A program made the translations under genes and the position numbers. Under the pieces are notes generated by a model. The model saw nothing but the letters and a program-made list of their open reading frames with translations. It made no database searches and had not been told where the DNA came from. A stretch of 64,000 nt of DNA. It comes from Stomorhina lunata. Its lineage: Eukaryota; Arthropoda; Insecta; Diptera; Rhiniidae. The stretch spans positions 109,115,468 through 109,179,467 of the forward strand of contig OW121743.1 in NCBI GenBank assembly GCA_933228675.1, written 5' to 3'. Below are positions 25,681 through 39,763 of the stretch, in pieces; the stretch's first letter is position 1, and each line of letters starts with the position of its first letter.

Positions 25681-26650
25681 GGAAAATTTCCTATTAAAAA
25701 TTTTTATAGAGAAAATTTTCTATAAAAGATATTTATAGAGAAAATTTTCTATAAAAAAAAATTGTATAGAGAAAATTTCCTATAGAAATTTTTAATACAG
25801 ACAATTTTCTATAGAAAATCTTAATAAAGAAATTTTTCTTTACAAAATTTTAATACAGAAACTTTTCTATAAAAAATTTTAAAAGAGAAAACTTTTTATA
25901 AAGAATTTTAATATAGAAAATTTTCTATAAAAAAATTTAATATAGAAAATTTTCTATAAAAAATTCTAATATAGAAAATTTTCTACAAAAATCTTTAATA
26001 GAGAAAATTTTTATAAAAAATTTTAATAGAAAAAATTTTCTATAAAAAATTTTAATAAAGAAAAATTTCTTTAAAAAATTTTAACGCAGAAAATTTTCTA
26101 TAAAAAAATTTATTAGAGAAAATTTTCTATAAAAATTTTTATTAGAGAAAATTTTCTCGAAAATATTTTATAAGAGAAAATTTTTTCGAAAAAAATTTAA
26201 TAGAGACAATTTTTTCGAAAAAAATTTAATAGAGAAAATTTTTTCGAAAAAAATTTAATAGAGACAATTTTCTAGAAAAAATTTTAATAGAGAAAATTTT
26301 CTATAAAAGATTTTAAAAGGGAAAATTTTCTATAAAAAATTTTGAAAGAGAAAATTTTAATAAAAAACATTTTCTATAAAAAATTTTAATTAAGAAAATT
26401 TAATAAGAGAAAATTTTAACAAAGAAAATTTTCGACAGGATATTTTAATTTTGAACATTTTAATAAAAAAATTTTTTGATAGAGAATTGTAATTTTGAAA
26501 TTTTTCTAAAGAAAACTTTTAGTAGATATAATTTTCTATAGAAAATGTTTAATAGAGAACATTTTCTATAGAAAATTTGTAATAGAAAAAATTTTTATAG
26601 AAAAATTTTAAAAGAGAAAATGTTTGATAAAAAATTTTAAATATTTAATA

Positions 26651-28065
26651 GTTTAATATCAAAATTTTTGATCAGAAACTCGATATCACAATCATTTGGT
26701 ACAAATATCATTTTTATATTTTTACTTTTTTTTAATTAAATTTTGTTAATTTACAACCAAAAACTCTATTTACCCACCTAAAACTAAAAATTAATTTAGG
26801 TACAAAAATAAAAGAAGCCTTCAACAGCTTCGAGAGTTTCATGTCGTCTCTGGGATGCATGTAATAATTTTTATTTTCCAAATTACAGCAGCAACTAGTC
26901 TTAAGTGTAAAGTTAAGTAACTCCCACGAACATCATGTAAATATTTGCTAACAAAAATGAAATGAAAATTACATTTAGCTTCGAGCTCTAAGTAACAAAA
27001 CTTGGGTGGATGTGAAAAATAAAAAAATTCAATAAAAACGTACTTAAATAAAGATTTAAACTAGAAGAAATAGAAAAGGAATCAAATCTAACAAAATACT
27101 AAGATCACTAAAAAACATTGTCATTTTCAATTAAATGAAAAGTAATTATTTTTATTTAAAAATTTTTAAGAGGCAAATAAAATTAGAATTTTCTTAATAT
27201 TAAAATTTGGCAATATTTGCTTAAGTTTATGATGACGTTTTTGATTTGTAATAACAATTGGAAATTTTGGCTTTAATTAAAAATCGTTAAAACAAACTTG
27301 TAGTTATTATGTCATCAAGATACACCAATAATTTAGCTTAAATGATGACTAATAATGAAAATTACTGGAAGTAAAATAAGTAAAAAATTGTCTATTAACA
27401 TAATTGTGACCAAAGTACAGAGTAAAAGAATAAATAAAAAGTAAAAGTTTATGAAAGAAAATTAAAAATTTTGTACTACCGAAACCTGCTTCAGATGGAA
27501 GTGATAAAATTCTCATTTAGTCTTAGGAAACAGAAAAAACTACTACTACCCCTAAATGGTTTGTCCTAATATCAAGATATAATTTTTGTTTAATTTAGAA
27601 TTTTCCTTCGTTTTTTTCCTTTTTGTTTTTGAAGAAATTTGCATTTCTGTTAAATATAATTTAGTTTGGATAGAATATTTCAGTAACACCTGCTTTGTCC
27701 TTGCTACCATCACTTGGTTGGTTGTAGAAAGTTATTTTGAGCTTGAGATTTAATTTACTTTTTGGAAGCTTTACTTCGAGTACATGTTCAAAGTCTTGCT
27801 ACTGAAGAACAGAATGACAAGATGTGGCAGAAGAGGAGAAAACAATTTAACGCTTTGTTGGCACAGCAACAGCATCAGTAGAATTAAAGTAACAACCACA
27901 AACACTAAAATATGAAAAGAAAAAAGCAAAAATAAAAAAGTGAATCTTCAAGAATCGTAGATAACAAGGACAACGGCAACAACCGCAAAAAATCTTTGAC
28001 TATTCTCCAAAGGACAGTTTTTAAAGAGAGTGTCATCTTTGCTAGGAAAAAAATGTTCAATGTTC
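26651..28065. other. No gene seen; spacer
   Basis: Non-repetitive AT-rich DNA. No gene or RNA signal is recognised. Confidence 0.45.
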
Positions 28066-30925
28066 AAGTTTTTCGAAAATTTACTTTTTAAAAAATTTTC
28101 GAAAATTTACTATTTATAGGAAATTTTTGAAAAATTTATATTTTTAGGAAATTTTTTTAAAAATTTTCTAATTATAGAAAATTTTTCAAAAATTTTCTTT
28201 TATAGTAAATTTTTAAAAAGTTTTCTGTTTATAGGAAATTTTTGTTATTTACTATTTATAGGAGATTTTTCAACTACTTATAGGAAATTTTTCAAAAATT
28301 TACTATTTATAGGAAATTTTTCAAAAATTTACTATCTATAGGAAATTTTTTAAAAATTTTCTAAATATAGCAAATTTTTAAAAAATTTAATATTTATACG
28401 AAATTTTTCGAAAATTTACAACTTTTAAGAAATTTTTCAAAAATTTACTATTTAAGGGAAATTTTTAAAAAATTTTATATTTTTAGAAAATTTTTAAAAA
28501 TTTACTATTTATAGTAAATTTTTCAAAACTTTGCTATTTATAGGAAATTTTTCAGAAATTTACTATTAATAGGAAATTTTTCAAAAATTTTTTATTTAAA
28601 GGCAATTTTTCAAAAATTTCTATACATAAAAAATTTTTCAAAAATTTTCTGTTTAGAGGAAATTTTTAAAAAATTTTCTATTTATAGGAAATTTTTCAAA
28701 AACTTACTATTTATAGAAAATTTTTCAAAAATTTACTATTTATAGGAAATTTTTCAAAAATTTACTATTTATAGGAAATTTTTCAAAAATTTACTATTTA
28801 TTGGAAATTTTTAAAAATTTACTATTTATAGGAATTTTTTCAAAAATTTACTATTTATAGGAAATTTTTCAAAAATTTACTATTTATAGGAAATTTTTCA
28901 AAAATTTACTATTTATAGGAAATTTTTCAAAAATTTACTATTTATAGGAAATTTTTCAAAAATTTACTATTTATAGGAAATTTTTAAAAATTTACTATTT
29001 ATAGGAATTTTTTCAAAAATTTACTATTTATAGGAAATTTCTCAAAAATTTACTATTTATAGGAAATTTTTCAAAAATTTACTATTTATAGGAAATTTTT
29101 CAAAAATTTACTATTTATAGGAAATTTTTCAAAAATTTACTATTTATAGGAAATTTTTTAAAAATTTACTATTTATATAAAATTTTTCACAAATTTACTA
29201 TTTATAGGAAATTTTTCAAAAATTTACTATTTTTAGGAAATTTTTCAAAAATTTACTATTTTTAGGAAATTTTTCAAAAAATTACTATTTCTAGGAAATT
29301 TTTCAAAACATTACTATTTTTAGGAAATTTTTCAAAAATTTACTATTTTAAGGAAATTTTTCAAAAATTTACTATTTTAAGGAAATTTTTCAAAAATTTA
29401 CTATTTATAGAAAATATTTCAAAAATTTACTTTTTTTAGGAAATTTTTCAAAAATTTACTATTTTTAGGAAATTTTTCAAAAATTTACTACTTATAGGAA
29501 ATTTTTCAAAAATTTACTATTTTTAGGAAATTTTTCAAAAAATTACTATTTTTAGGAAATTTTTCAAAAATTTACTATTTTAAGGAAATTTTTCAAAAAT
29601 TTACTATTTTAAGGAAATTTTTCAAAAATTTACTATTTTTAGGAAATTTTTCAAAAATTTACTTTTTTTAGGAAATTTTTCAAAAATTTACTATTTTTAG
29701 GAAATTTTTCAAAAATTTACTATTTTAAGGAAATTTTTCAAAAATTTACTATTTTAAGGAAATTTTTCAAAAATTTACTATTTTAAGGAAATTTTTCAAA
29801 AATTTACTATTTATAGAAAATTTTTCAAAAATTTACTTTTTTTAGGAAATTTTTCAAAAAAATTTACAATTTATAGGAAATTTTTTAAAAATTTACTATT
29901 TTTAGGAAATTTTTCAAAAATTTACTATTTTTAGGAAATTTTTCAAAAATTTACTATTTTTAGGAAATTTTTCAAAAATTTGCTATTTTAGGAAATTTTT
30001 CAAAAATTTACTATTTATAGGAAATTTTGCAAAAATTTGATATTTATAGGAAATTTTTCAAAAATTTACTATTTATAGGAAATTGTTAAAAAATTAACTA
30101 TTTATAGAAAATTTTTCAAAAATTTACTATTGGAAGGAAATTTTTCAAAAATTTACTATTTGAAGGAAATTTTTAAAAAATTTACTATTTATAGGAAATT
30201 TTTCAAATGTTTACTATTTATAGGAAATTTTTCGAAAATTTACTATTTATAGGAAATTTTTCAAAAATTTTGTATTTATAGGAAATTTTTCAAAAATTTA
30301 CTATTAATGGGAAATTTTTCTAAAATTTACTATTTATAGGAAATTTTTCAAAAATTTACTATCTATAGGAAATTTTTCAAAAATTTACTATTTAGTGAAA
30401 ATTTTTTAAAAATTTTCTATTTATAGAAAATTTTTCAAAAACTTTGTATTGATAGGTTATTTTTAAAACATTTTCTGTATATAGAAAATTTTTCAAAAAT
30501 TTACTATTTATAAGAAATTTTTCAAAAATTTACTACTTATAGGAAATTTTTCAAAAATTTTCTATTTATAGGAAATCTTTCAGAAATTTTCTGTTTATAG
30601 GAAATTTTTCAAACATTTTATGTTTAGAGAAAAATTTTAAAAAATTTTCTATTTATAGAAAATTAAAAAAAAATTTTCTATTTATAGGAAAATTTTCAAA
30701 AATTTTTAATTTATAGGAAATTTTTCAAAAATTTTCAATTTAAAGGAAATTTTTCAAAAATTTTCTAGTTATAGGAAATTTTTAAAAATTTTTCTTATAT
30801 AGAAAATTTTTCAAAAATTTGCTATTTGTAGGAAATTTTTCAAAAATTTTGTATTTATGGGAAATTTTTTAAAAATTAACTATTTTACTATTTTTCAAAA
30901 ATTTACTATTTATAGGAATTTTTTT
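28066..30925 (-). repeat. Tandem array, family 6 (29-bp), minus orientation
   Basis: About 99 monomers by length, same family as 20070-21772. Sub-blocks differ in the linker: CTATTTATAGG dominates at 28.7-29.2 kb, CTATTTTTAGG and CTATTTTAAGG at 29.2-29.95 kb. A variant lacking one T (AAAAAATTACTATTT) recurs about 261 bp apart (near 29276 and 29537), which is 9 monomers, so higher-order duplication occurred here too. The outer 400 bp on each side is degenerate. Confidence 0.93.
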
Positions 30926-32045
30926 TTTTAATTTTATAATTACAGCAATTTAAAAAAATCTTTTAAACAAACAATTATTTTAAATCCCTGCATCCCATAT
31001 TTCAACACCCCGAAAAGAAACCCACACACAAATTAAAAGCAAACTTTATCTTTTACTAAAATTTGTGTATTAATTTAAATAAAAGTGTCGCCAAATGTTG
31101 ATGTTGCATGCCAAAACTATGTTACACAGCAGCACCAGCAGGAGTTGAGGAATCAGTAGTAACAGCAGCTACGACATTTTCATACAAATAAAGGAATTTT
31201 AAATTTTGTAACCAAAAATGTGAATAAAAACTTTTTCCTTATAAATATTCCGAAGGTACATATCAGAAATACAATTTTTCCTTTTTCGTTACAATAATCA
31301 AATATTTACTTATGAGAAACACAAACCCAAATAAACAAACAGCCACACAGTCGTTGCACATTGACATTTATATCAACAGAAAATATGAAACCCAAATATG
31401 GGTCCAAAACTGAGCCCCATTTCAAATCTTCATGTAAAAGAAGCCAATGTTTAGGTAAGCAATATTACACGAGTCTAGAAGAAAAGCCAAAACCCAACAA
31501 TAGACGACAGGTGTATTTGTGGCTTGAAATTTCTCACTAAGGAATTTCATGCTTAACTTTTAATAATGATGATAAGGGCAGTCAGATAGACTTTATAAAA
31601 TTTTCTTTCATATTGAAAGAATCTTAACAAATTTTGGCAGACATACGGGCTTGTTGTCGGTTGAGTATGAGTTCAGGTTTTTTTGTTAGTCGTTGTTTCT
31701 GAAGAAAAAAACAGACAATGTCATAAGCTTCTTAAAATTAATGCTAAATACAAGATAAAAACAAAGTAAAAGTATAATTTTTTGATAACTTTGCATAAAA
31801 TTATCACACTTGTTTCTTTTTGTTGTTTTTTTCTTCGGCTGTTAAGCTTCTCATTGGAAGATTTATGATACACGTAATGTAATTAACATAAATTTTAAAC
31901 TTGTTTGTGGCAAATGTTTGAAAAGTAAGGGCATTGAAGGACTTTGGAATGTTAAGTAAATTTAAATTCTTAAAGTTATAAAAATATTATTAATGTGTTT
32001 CAGACAATATATGGAATAAATATTTGATAAGAATTTTTGAAAATT
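30926..32045. other. No gene seen; spacer
   Basis: Less AT-rich than the arrays, with CAGCAGCACCAGCAGGAG near 31125. No reading frame or RNA is supported. Confidence 0.45.
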
Positions 32046-32331
32046 TTATTATATACTAACTACTATTACCCGACTTTGCTCGGGTAATAATACAATATTT
32101 TTACTTATTGTTGTGTTTCCCCATTCTAGAAAAATTTATTACAATTTTGTAATATTTTAAATATGTATTTCTTTGTTCTACTTCTTTACTTAATTATATC
32201 ATGCTTAATCTAAATTTTTACTATAAGTTGAGGAATTATTATATGTGTTAGGTTCTTCCTCACTGGAAGTATTTGGGGAACATCACCGGCTAGCAAATTA
32301 AGTTATCTCCCAAATAATGAAGTGTTGATTC

Positions 32332-32386
32332 TAAAATCCTGCTGTCGAATACGGTCCCCTCGACCGTATTCGACAGCAGGATTTTA
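32332..32386. repeat. Perfect hairpin, 25-bp arms, 5-nt loop
   Basis: Arm 32332-32356 contains CCTGCTGTCGAATACGGTC. Arm 32362-32386 is its exact reverse complement. The loop CCCTC is at 32357-32361. It is strikingly GC-rich against its surroundings. Confidence 0.95.
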
Positions 32387-32585
32387 AAAGATTTTTTTGC
32401 CATTGTGTATTCATCTCATATCATCCTCTTACATGATTGCAACACTTTACCCATAAAAGATTTGTTTACAATATAACATGTGAAATCATCTGATAAATGC
32501 TGATTCATTGGAAATTTACCGAATTTTCAAGAAATTTGTTCCTATGGTTTAGGTGTCCATAAATATTATATATAGGCAGATATTC

Positions 32586-33370
32586 AATACCAATCACCAA
32601 ATAGTCAACAAATTGTCGTCAAACAATAATCAATCAATAACAAAACAATCACCAAACAATCATCAATTAACCGTCCAATAATTGCTAGTCTATCGTAAAA
32701 CAATTATCGAACAATCATTAAAAATCATTTAACAGTCGTCAGTCGTTAACAATCAGTAAATAATCGGCAGTCAATCGTCATCAATTGTCAAACTATCAAT
32801 AAACAGTCGTCAGCAATCAAGAAACGGAAAATTGTCCAACAGCAGTCAACAAACTGTCGTCAAAAATCCTCACAAATCTTTACACAATCGTCAAGCCATC
32901 ACCAAAAAATTGTTTATCCATTGCCAAGCAATTATCGAATAATCATCAACCATCATTAGCAGTCATCAGTCAATAGTCAATCAATTATAAACTATCTAAC
33001 TATCAAACCATCATTAAACAATCGTTAAACAATTATCAAACATTCGTCAAACAGTAATCAAATAATAGTCAAACAATCGACAGTCAATCGTAAAACAATT
33101 ATCGAGCAATAATTAAAAATCATTGAACAGTTTTCAGTCAATTATCCAACAACCATTAAATATTAAAAATCATTGAACAGTAATCAGTCAATTATCAAAC
33201 AACCGCCGTTAATCGTAAAACAATTATAAAACAATCATTAAAAATCTTCAAACAGTCATCAGTCAATCAATCATCAAAGAACTATTAAACAATCGTCAAA
33301 CAACCATCAAATAATCGTGAAAAATCTTCAAACAATTGCCAAACAATATTCAAACAAACTATAATCAAAC
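32586..33370 (+). repeat. Degenerate short-unit repeat (AATCRTCAAAC-like)
   Basis: About 780 bp built from variants of AACAATCATCA, AACAATCGTCA and AGTCAATCGTC with no fixed period. Units of roughly 9-13 bp are shuffled. It differs completely from the 28-31 bp families: it is C-containing and has few T-runs. Confidence 0.8.
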
Positions 33371-33769
33371 AACTGTCATATATTATAGATATCCGTGCAG
33401 CCGTTTTCCAATTTTAGATAAATCAAAAAATGAGGGCGTAGAAGTGGGCACGGTCAATTTATCTTTATGTAGAATCCTAAAATGTATTAAGACAAACATC
33501 TAGAAAAAAACTGTCTGGATCGGTCTAGCTGTTCTCAAGTGATCCATTTTAAAAGAAAAAGGGAATTTCATCCCCATTTTTTGATTCCCAGATCCCCCTT
33601 GTTCCACTTTTAAAAAATTCCAAAAATGAAATATTATCCTATAGTAAGAAAATATCCAGATTTAAAACTTTTATTAATTTGGTCCATATATATCATTTTT
33701 AGTATTTGACTGATATGGGAGGGGTCACGCCCCTCATAGCCTTTTTTACCCACCGGTCACACCTTATAA

Positions 33770-35765
33770 ACAACTTTTTTATCAAAAATTTTTTTATCAA
33801 AAGTTTCTCTACGAAAATTCCTTTTATCAATAGTTTTTCTAAAAAAAAAAAAAATTTATCAAAAATTTCTCTATAGAAAACTTTTTTTTATCAAAAATAT
33901 TTTTTATAGAAAATTTGTTTATTAAAAATTTCTCTATAAAAATTTTTTTGAAAAATTTCTCTAAAGAAAATTTTTTTATAAAAAATTTCTCTATAGAAAA
34001 TTTTTTCATCAAAAATTTCTCTATAGAATTTTTGTTTATCAAAAATTTCTCTATAGAATTTTTGTTTATCAAACATTTCTCTATAGAAAATTTTTTTATT
34101 AAAAATTTGTCTATAGACATTTTTTTATCAAAAATTTTTCTATAGAAAATTTTTGTATCAAAAATGTTTCCATAAAAAAATGTTTTATCAAAAATTTTTT
34201 TATAGAAAATCGATTTATCAAAAATTTCTCTGTAGAAAATTTGTTTACAAAAAATTTTTCTATAGAAATTTTTTTTCATAAATTTCTCTATAGAATTTTT
34301 TTATCGAAAATGTTTCAACATAAAATCTTTATAGAAAATTTTTTTACCTAAAATTATTCTATAGAATATTTTAAGAAAAAATTCTCTATTGAAATTTTTT
34401 TATCAAAAATTTCTCTATAGAACTTTTTTTAATCAAAAGTTTCTCTATAGAATTTTTTTTTTTAAATTTGTCTCTATAGAATTTTTTTTTAACAAAAATT
34501 TCTCTGTAAAATTTTTTTTTAACAAAAATATCTCTATGGAAGATTTTTTATCAAAAATTTCTCTATAGAAAATTTTTTTAACAAAAATTTCACTAAAGAA
34601 AATTTTTGTATCAAGAATTTCTCTATAGAAATTTTTTTTATCAAACATTTTTCTTTAGACAAATTTCAGTGATAGCCTTCATATTTATCAAAAATTTCTC
34701 TAAAAAAATTTTTTAATCAATAGTTTTTCTAAAGAAAATTTTTTTATCAAAAACTTCTCTATAGAAAAGTTTTTTTTTATCAAAAATTTCTTTATATAAA
34801 ATTTTTTTTATCAAACATATCTCTATAGAAAATTTGTTTATCAAAAATTTCTCTATAGAAAATTTTATGAAAAATTCCTCTATAGAAAATTTTTTTTTAT
34901 CAAAAATTTCTCTATAGAATTTTTGTTTATCAAAAATTTTTCCTATAGATAATTTTTTTATCAAAAATTTCTCTAAAGAATTTTTGTTTATCAAACATTT
35001 CTCTATAGAAAATTTTTTATTAAAAATTTGTCTATAGACATTTTTTTATCAACAATTTTTCTATAAAAAAATTTATATCAAAATTTTTTCTATAGAATAT
35101 TTTTGTATAAAAAATTTCTCTATAGAAAATTTTTTTATCAGAAATTCCTCTATACAAAATTTTTTTATCAAATATTTTTCCATAGAAAATTTTTGAATAT
35201 GGAAAATTTTTTATCAAAAATTTTTCTATAGAAAATATTTTTATCAAAAATTTCTCTAAAAAAATTTTATGAAAAATTTTGTTATAGAAATTTTTTTTTA
35301 TTTAAAAAGTTTCTCAATAGAAAATTTTTTTATCTAAAGATTTTTCTTTATAGAATTTTTTTATTATTTTTTTTATTATTTATTTCTTTATTTTTCTCTA
35401 TAGAAAACTTTTTTATCAAAAATTTCTCTATAGAAAATTTTTTTATTAGAAAATTTAGAAAATGTTTTCATCTAAAATATTTTTCTAGAAAATTTCATTA
35501 TCGAAAATATCCCTAAAGAAAATTTTATGAAAAATTTCTCTATAGAAAATTTTTTTTATCAAAAATTTCTCTACAGCATTTTTTTATCCAAAGTATCTCT
35601 ATAGAAAATTTAATAAAAAATTTGTTTATAGGAAATTTTTTTATCAAAAATTTTTCTATCAAAAATTTTTTATCAAAAATTTCTCTATAGAAAATTTTTT
35701 TATCAAAAATTTCTTTATAGAAAATTTTTTTTATCTTAAATGCTTCTATAGAAAATTTTCAGTTA
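33770..35765. repeat. Tandem array, family 8 (about 30-bp monomer)
   Basis: Monomers of 29-30 bp: long T-run block, linker ATC, block AAAAATTT, linker CTCTATAG. About 67 units by length. As 30 is divisible by three, frames stay open and give meaningless Lys/Phe/Ile decapeptide repeats on both strands. Confidence 0.9.
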
Positions 35766-37319
35766 TAGCCTTTCTTACGATATTTAGCTAAATTTATGCG
35801 TAATTAATGGTACTTGGCTACCATTTTCTTCCAATACTCTTTGTATAAAAAATACCCCTTATTTAACCATTTCATATTCATTCTAATTATGAATTAAATA
35901 TTCGAATTTAACTTTAAAAATTGTTCTATTTATTTTCTTATTCAAATAAAAAGTTGTAATTAACAATTTAGAAGCAACATTTTAAAGTTCATCAAAAGGT
36001 GTGTAAATAAAAACTTTTTCAAAATTAAGATATAACTCCCACATTTCTACATTGTTCTCGACATTGTCGTCGAGAAATTTTACTTTTGACATTGTTTTTG
36101 GTAATTAAACAATAAAAGAAACAAAATTTGTTTGTTTATTTTATAGCAGTTGTTTTTTGTTTAAAAATCTGGTTGCTGTTTTGCTGTGATGTAAAATACA
36201 GCTATAGAGTACAGAGGTATTCGAGCTTGTAATGAATTCGGTTAATTGAAAAAAAACGACTAGAAGTACAACATACAATCCTAAGAACAAATATTGAATG
36301 TTTTAAAATCATGTCTGAACTTACTATCATACAAAATGTACCCATTTGTGAAGAAACTTGTGTCTTTTTTATCTAAACGATTCAGTTTTTTGTTTGTTAA
36401 ACGACTATGAGTAATCGAATACTATTTCTACTACTCTAACTGCTTCTAAACTATATATGTACTACTTCCAATACATATTCAAATAACTCTTCATTAATTA
36501 ATAATGAATTTCCATCATTTGTTATTAATGAAATTTATATGTAAATGCTTTAAAGCATTTTAAAATCTTAACAACAAACAACTCGAACCTTTATCAGGCG
36601 AAGTGACTACTGAAGCTGAAATCAAAATTCCTCCTTAACAAATGGGTGGCTGTAACTGAACACAGAAACTCTTCATCTTTCCAGAGAACTTAAGTTTGAT
36701 GTAGAAAAACTTGGCAAAAGTCTCAAGAGTCTTAAATTTAAACAAATAATTACAATTACAAGGTCCCCTCCTTAAAACTTCCTGCTTACCAAAAAAATAT
36801 CTTCACCATTCATTAAACCAAACAAACCCTAATAAAGTGAAATATTTATAAATGTGTCTAATTGCTATTTTGTATTTTCATATTTTTTTTTGCTAAAATT
36901 GTACAAATTGTCATAAATACATAAATATTATTTTAAGTTAGTTTTAACGAAATAATTTAAATTTATGTTGTTTTTCGTGAAGAAACTCAAGTCTTTTACT
37001 TATAAAAACGAGGTGTGAGTGAGTTGTAGATAAAATTGAAAATGTGTTCCAGCACAAAAAAAGAGCAATTGAAGAATGGAAATGGAAACATTACAAGTTT
37101 TACATGTGCATAATTTATTCAATTAAATTTTGGCTCATTTAAAAGACAAACACACAACAATAAGAAGTAAAGTAAGGGAAGCACAGTGGGTGCAAAGGTA
37201 GAAATTTTAAATACATATTTAAACTTAATTAGTTTAATTTTCAGAAGTATACTCGTATGAGTAATAAATTATTTCAATATTACTCATACGTATTCGGACT
37301 TGAAATTTTCCGCACAAAA
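35766..37319. other. No gene seen; spacer
   Basis: Non-repetitive AT-rich DNA. No gene or RNA signal is recognised. Confidence 0.45.
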
Positions 37320-39657
37320 AGACTTTTCAGTAAAAAAATTTCCTAATGAAAGATTTATTTAACAAAAAATTTTCTAACTAAATTTTAAAAACTCGATCTT
37401 CTATAAAAAATTTTTGATGCAAAATATTTTTTATAAATACCTTTTTATAGAAAATTTTCACATCGAACGATTTTCTTCCAAAATTTCTATAGCAAATCTT
37501 TTCTTTAGGAAATCTTTCGATATGAAAATTTTTCGATATAATGTTTTAAAAATGATTTGGAAAATAAACGAAATAAAACTTTGTATAGAAAATCTTTCGA
37601 AAATTTTCTATAGGAAATTTTTTAATATAAAATATTCTATAAAAATCTCTCCGTATACAAATTTGTTTTAAAAAATTTTTCGATATAAAAATTTTTTATG
37701 GAAAATTTTTCAATATAAAAATTTTCTACGTAAAATTTTTCGATACTACTTTCTATGCAAAATTTTTCAATATAAAAATTTTTTGCGGAAATTTTTTGTA
37801 GAAAATTTTTCGATAAAAAAATTTTCTATGGAAAATTTTTCAATAAAAAAATTTTCTATGGAAAATTTTTCGATATAAAAATTCTGAAGAAAATCTTTTT
37901 CTATTTAAAAATTTTTTTTGAAAATTTTTCGGTATAAAAATTTTTTATACAAAATTTTTCTATTTAAATTTTTTTTTTGAAAATTTTTCGGTTCAAAAAT
38001 TTTCTTAGAAAATTTTTCGGTATAAAAATTTTCCATAGAAAATTTTTCGACATAAAAATTTTAGACATAAAAATTTTAGAATTTATAGAAAATCTTCCCA
38101 TATAAAAATTTTCTGAAGAAAATCTTTCCATATAAAAATTTTCTATATATAAAAATTTCAATAGAAAATTTTTCGATATAAAAATTGTGTATAGAAAATC
38201 TTTCCATATAAAAATTTTCTTTATATAAAAATTTCAATAGAAAATTTTTCGATATAAAAATTGTGTATAGAAAATCTTTCGATATAAAAATTTTCTATAG
38301 AAATTCTTTCGATATGAAACATTTCTTTGGAAAATCTTTTTATATGAAAATTTTCTATAGAATAATATTTCTATTTAAAAATTTTCTATAGAAAATCTTT
38401 CGATATAAATTTTTTTATAGACAATTTTTCGATATAAAAATTTCCAACAGAAAATCTGTTGATATGAAAATTTTTTATAGAAAATCATTCCACATAAAAA
38501 TTTTCTACAGATAATATTTCGAAATACAAATTTTCTATAAGAAACATTTAGATATAAAGATTTTCTGTAGAAAATTTTTTGACATAAATATTTGCTACAG
38601 AAAATTTTTCGATATAAAAACTTTCTATGGAAAATCTTTTTATGCACAAATTTTCTATAGAAATTTTTTCGATATAAAAATTTTCTATAGAAAATCTTTG
38701 GTATAAAAATTTTCTGTAGAAAATCTTTGATATCAAAATTTTCTATAGAAAATCTTTTGATATACAAATTTTCTATAAAAAATCTTTCGATATAAAAATT
38801 CTCTATAAAAAGTTTTTCGATATAAACATTTTGTATAGAAAATCTTCCAATATGAAATTTTTTATAGAAAATCATTTGATATGCAAATTTTCTATAGAAA
38901 ATTTTTCGATATAAAAATTTTCTAAAGAAAATCTTTCGATATAAAAATTTTCTAAAGAAAATCTTATGACATGAAAATTTTATATAAAAAATATTTCGGT
39001 ATAAAATTTTTCTATTAAAAGTCTTTCGATATAAAAATTGTTTATAAAAAATCTTCCGTTATAAAAATGTTCTACAGAAAATCTTTAGATTTAAAAGTTT
39101 TTTGTAGAAAATCTTTCGACATAAAAATTTTTTGTAGAAAATTTTTTGGTGTAAAAATTTCCGATACAAAATCTTTCGATATAAAAATTTTCTATAGAAA
39201 ATCTATGTAAAATTTTTCGACATAAAACTTTCTATGGAAAATTTTTCAATATAAAAATTTTTTATCGAAATTTTTTGTAAAAAAAAATATCTATACAAAA
39301 TCGTTCGATATGAAAAGTTTCTATTAAAACCTTTCGACATCAAATTTTGAATGAATAAGATATAGACAAAATATTCCATAGAAAATCTTTCAAAAATTGT
39401 TCATTTAAAATTTTGAATATAAAATTTTTGTGCTATAGAAATCTTTTATATAAACATTTTCTATACAAATTCGATTTTTTATTTAAGACTTTTGTAATGG
39501 AAATTTTCTATAAAAATCTTTTGTTATGAAAATTTTCTATAATAAAAATTTTTACATAAAAATTGTTATAAAAAATCTTTCAACACAAAAATTTTCTACA
39601 GAAAATTTTTTGATATAAACATTTTCTATATAAAGTTTACATCATAAACATTTTCTA

Positions 39658-39687
39658 ATGGGTGTTTTTTTTAGAGGTATAGAACTT
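39658..39687 (+). repeat. Mariner terminal inverted repeat (3' end of the gene side)
   Basis: It reads ATGGGTG, eight T, then AGAGGTATAGAACTT. It pairs with 40932-40961, with differences at positions 1, 2, 14 and 16. Confidence 0.9.
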
Positions 39688-39763
39688 CGAATTAAAATAA
39701 AACGCAAGAAAATCGTTTTAATGTCCATCAATTTGGCTTTATTGGAAGGATAATTTTATGCCA

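Larger units (their letters stand above)
23600..26650. repeat. Tandem array, family 7 (29-bp monomer), split by module copy B
   Basis: Monomers of 29 bp at 23600-25391 and 25681-26650: A/T blocks AAAATTTT and AAAAATTTT with linkers CTATA and AATAGAG. Units are strongly degenerate. Module copy B (25392-25680) separates two stretches of the same family. Confidence 0.88.
32046..33765. mobile_element. TE-like dispersed region with hairpins and a degenerate AATC array
   Basis: It opens with a hairpin TATTACCCGA, loop CTTTGC, TCGGGTAATA (32064-32089), holds the palindrome at 32332-32386, then a short-unit repeat at 32586-33370. It closes with a GC-richer stretch (CCGTGCAGCCGTTTTCC, GAGGGCGTAGAAGTGGGCAC, GGGAGGGGTCACGCCCCTC) of the kind seen in dispersed fly repeats. 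No coding frame is seen. The limits and the superfamily are uncertain. Confidence 0.45.

Noticed and set aside
32064..32089. Hairpin as a Helitron 3' end or a bacterial-type terminator
   Set aside because: There is no CTRR-type end after the hairpin and no T-run in a bacterial context; it may simply belong to the dispersed repeat.
33839..35247. Frames of up to 146 codons rich in Lys, Phe and Ile
   Set aside because: Same reason: a 30-bp A/T array read in phase, on both strands. Not protein coding.
38375..38875. 166-codon minus-strand frame
   Set aside because: Lies wholly in the family 9 array and is made of 10-residue translated monomers.
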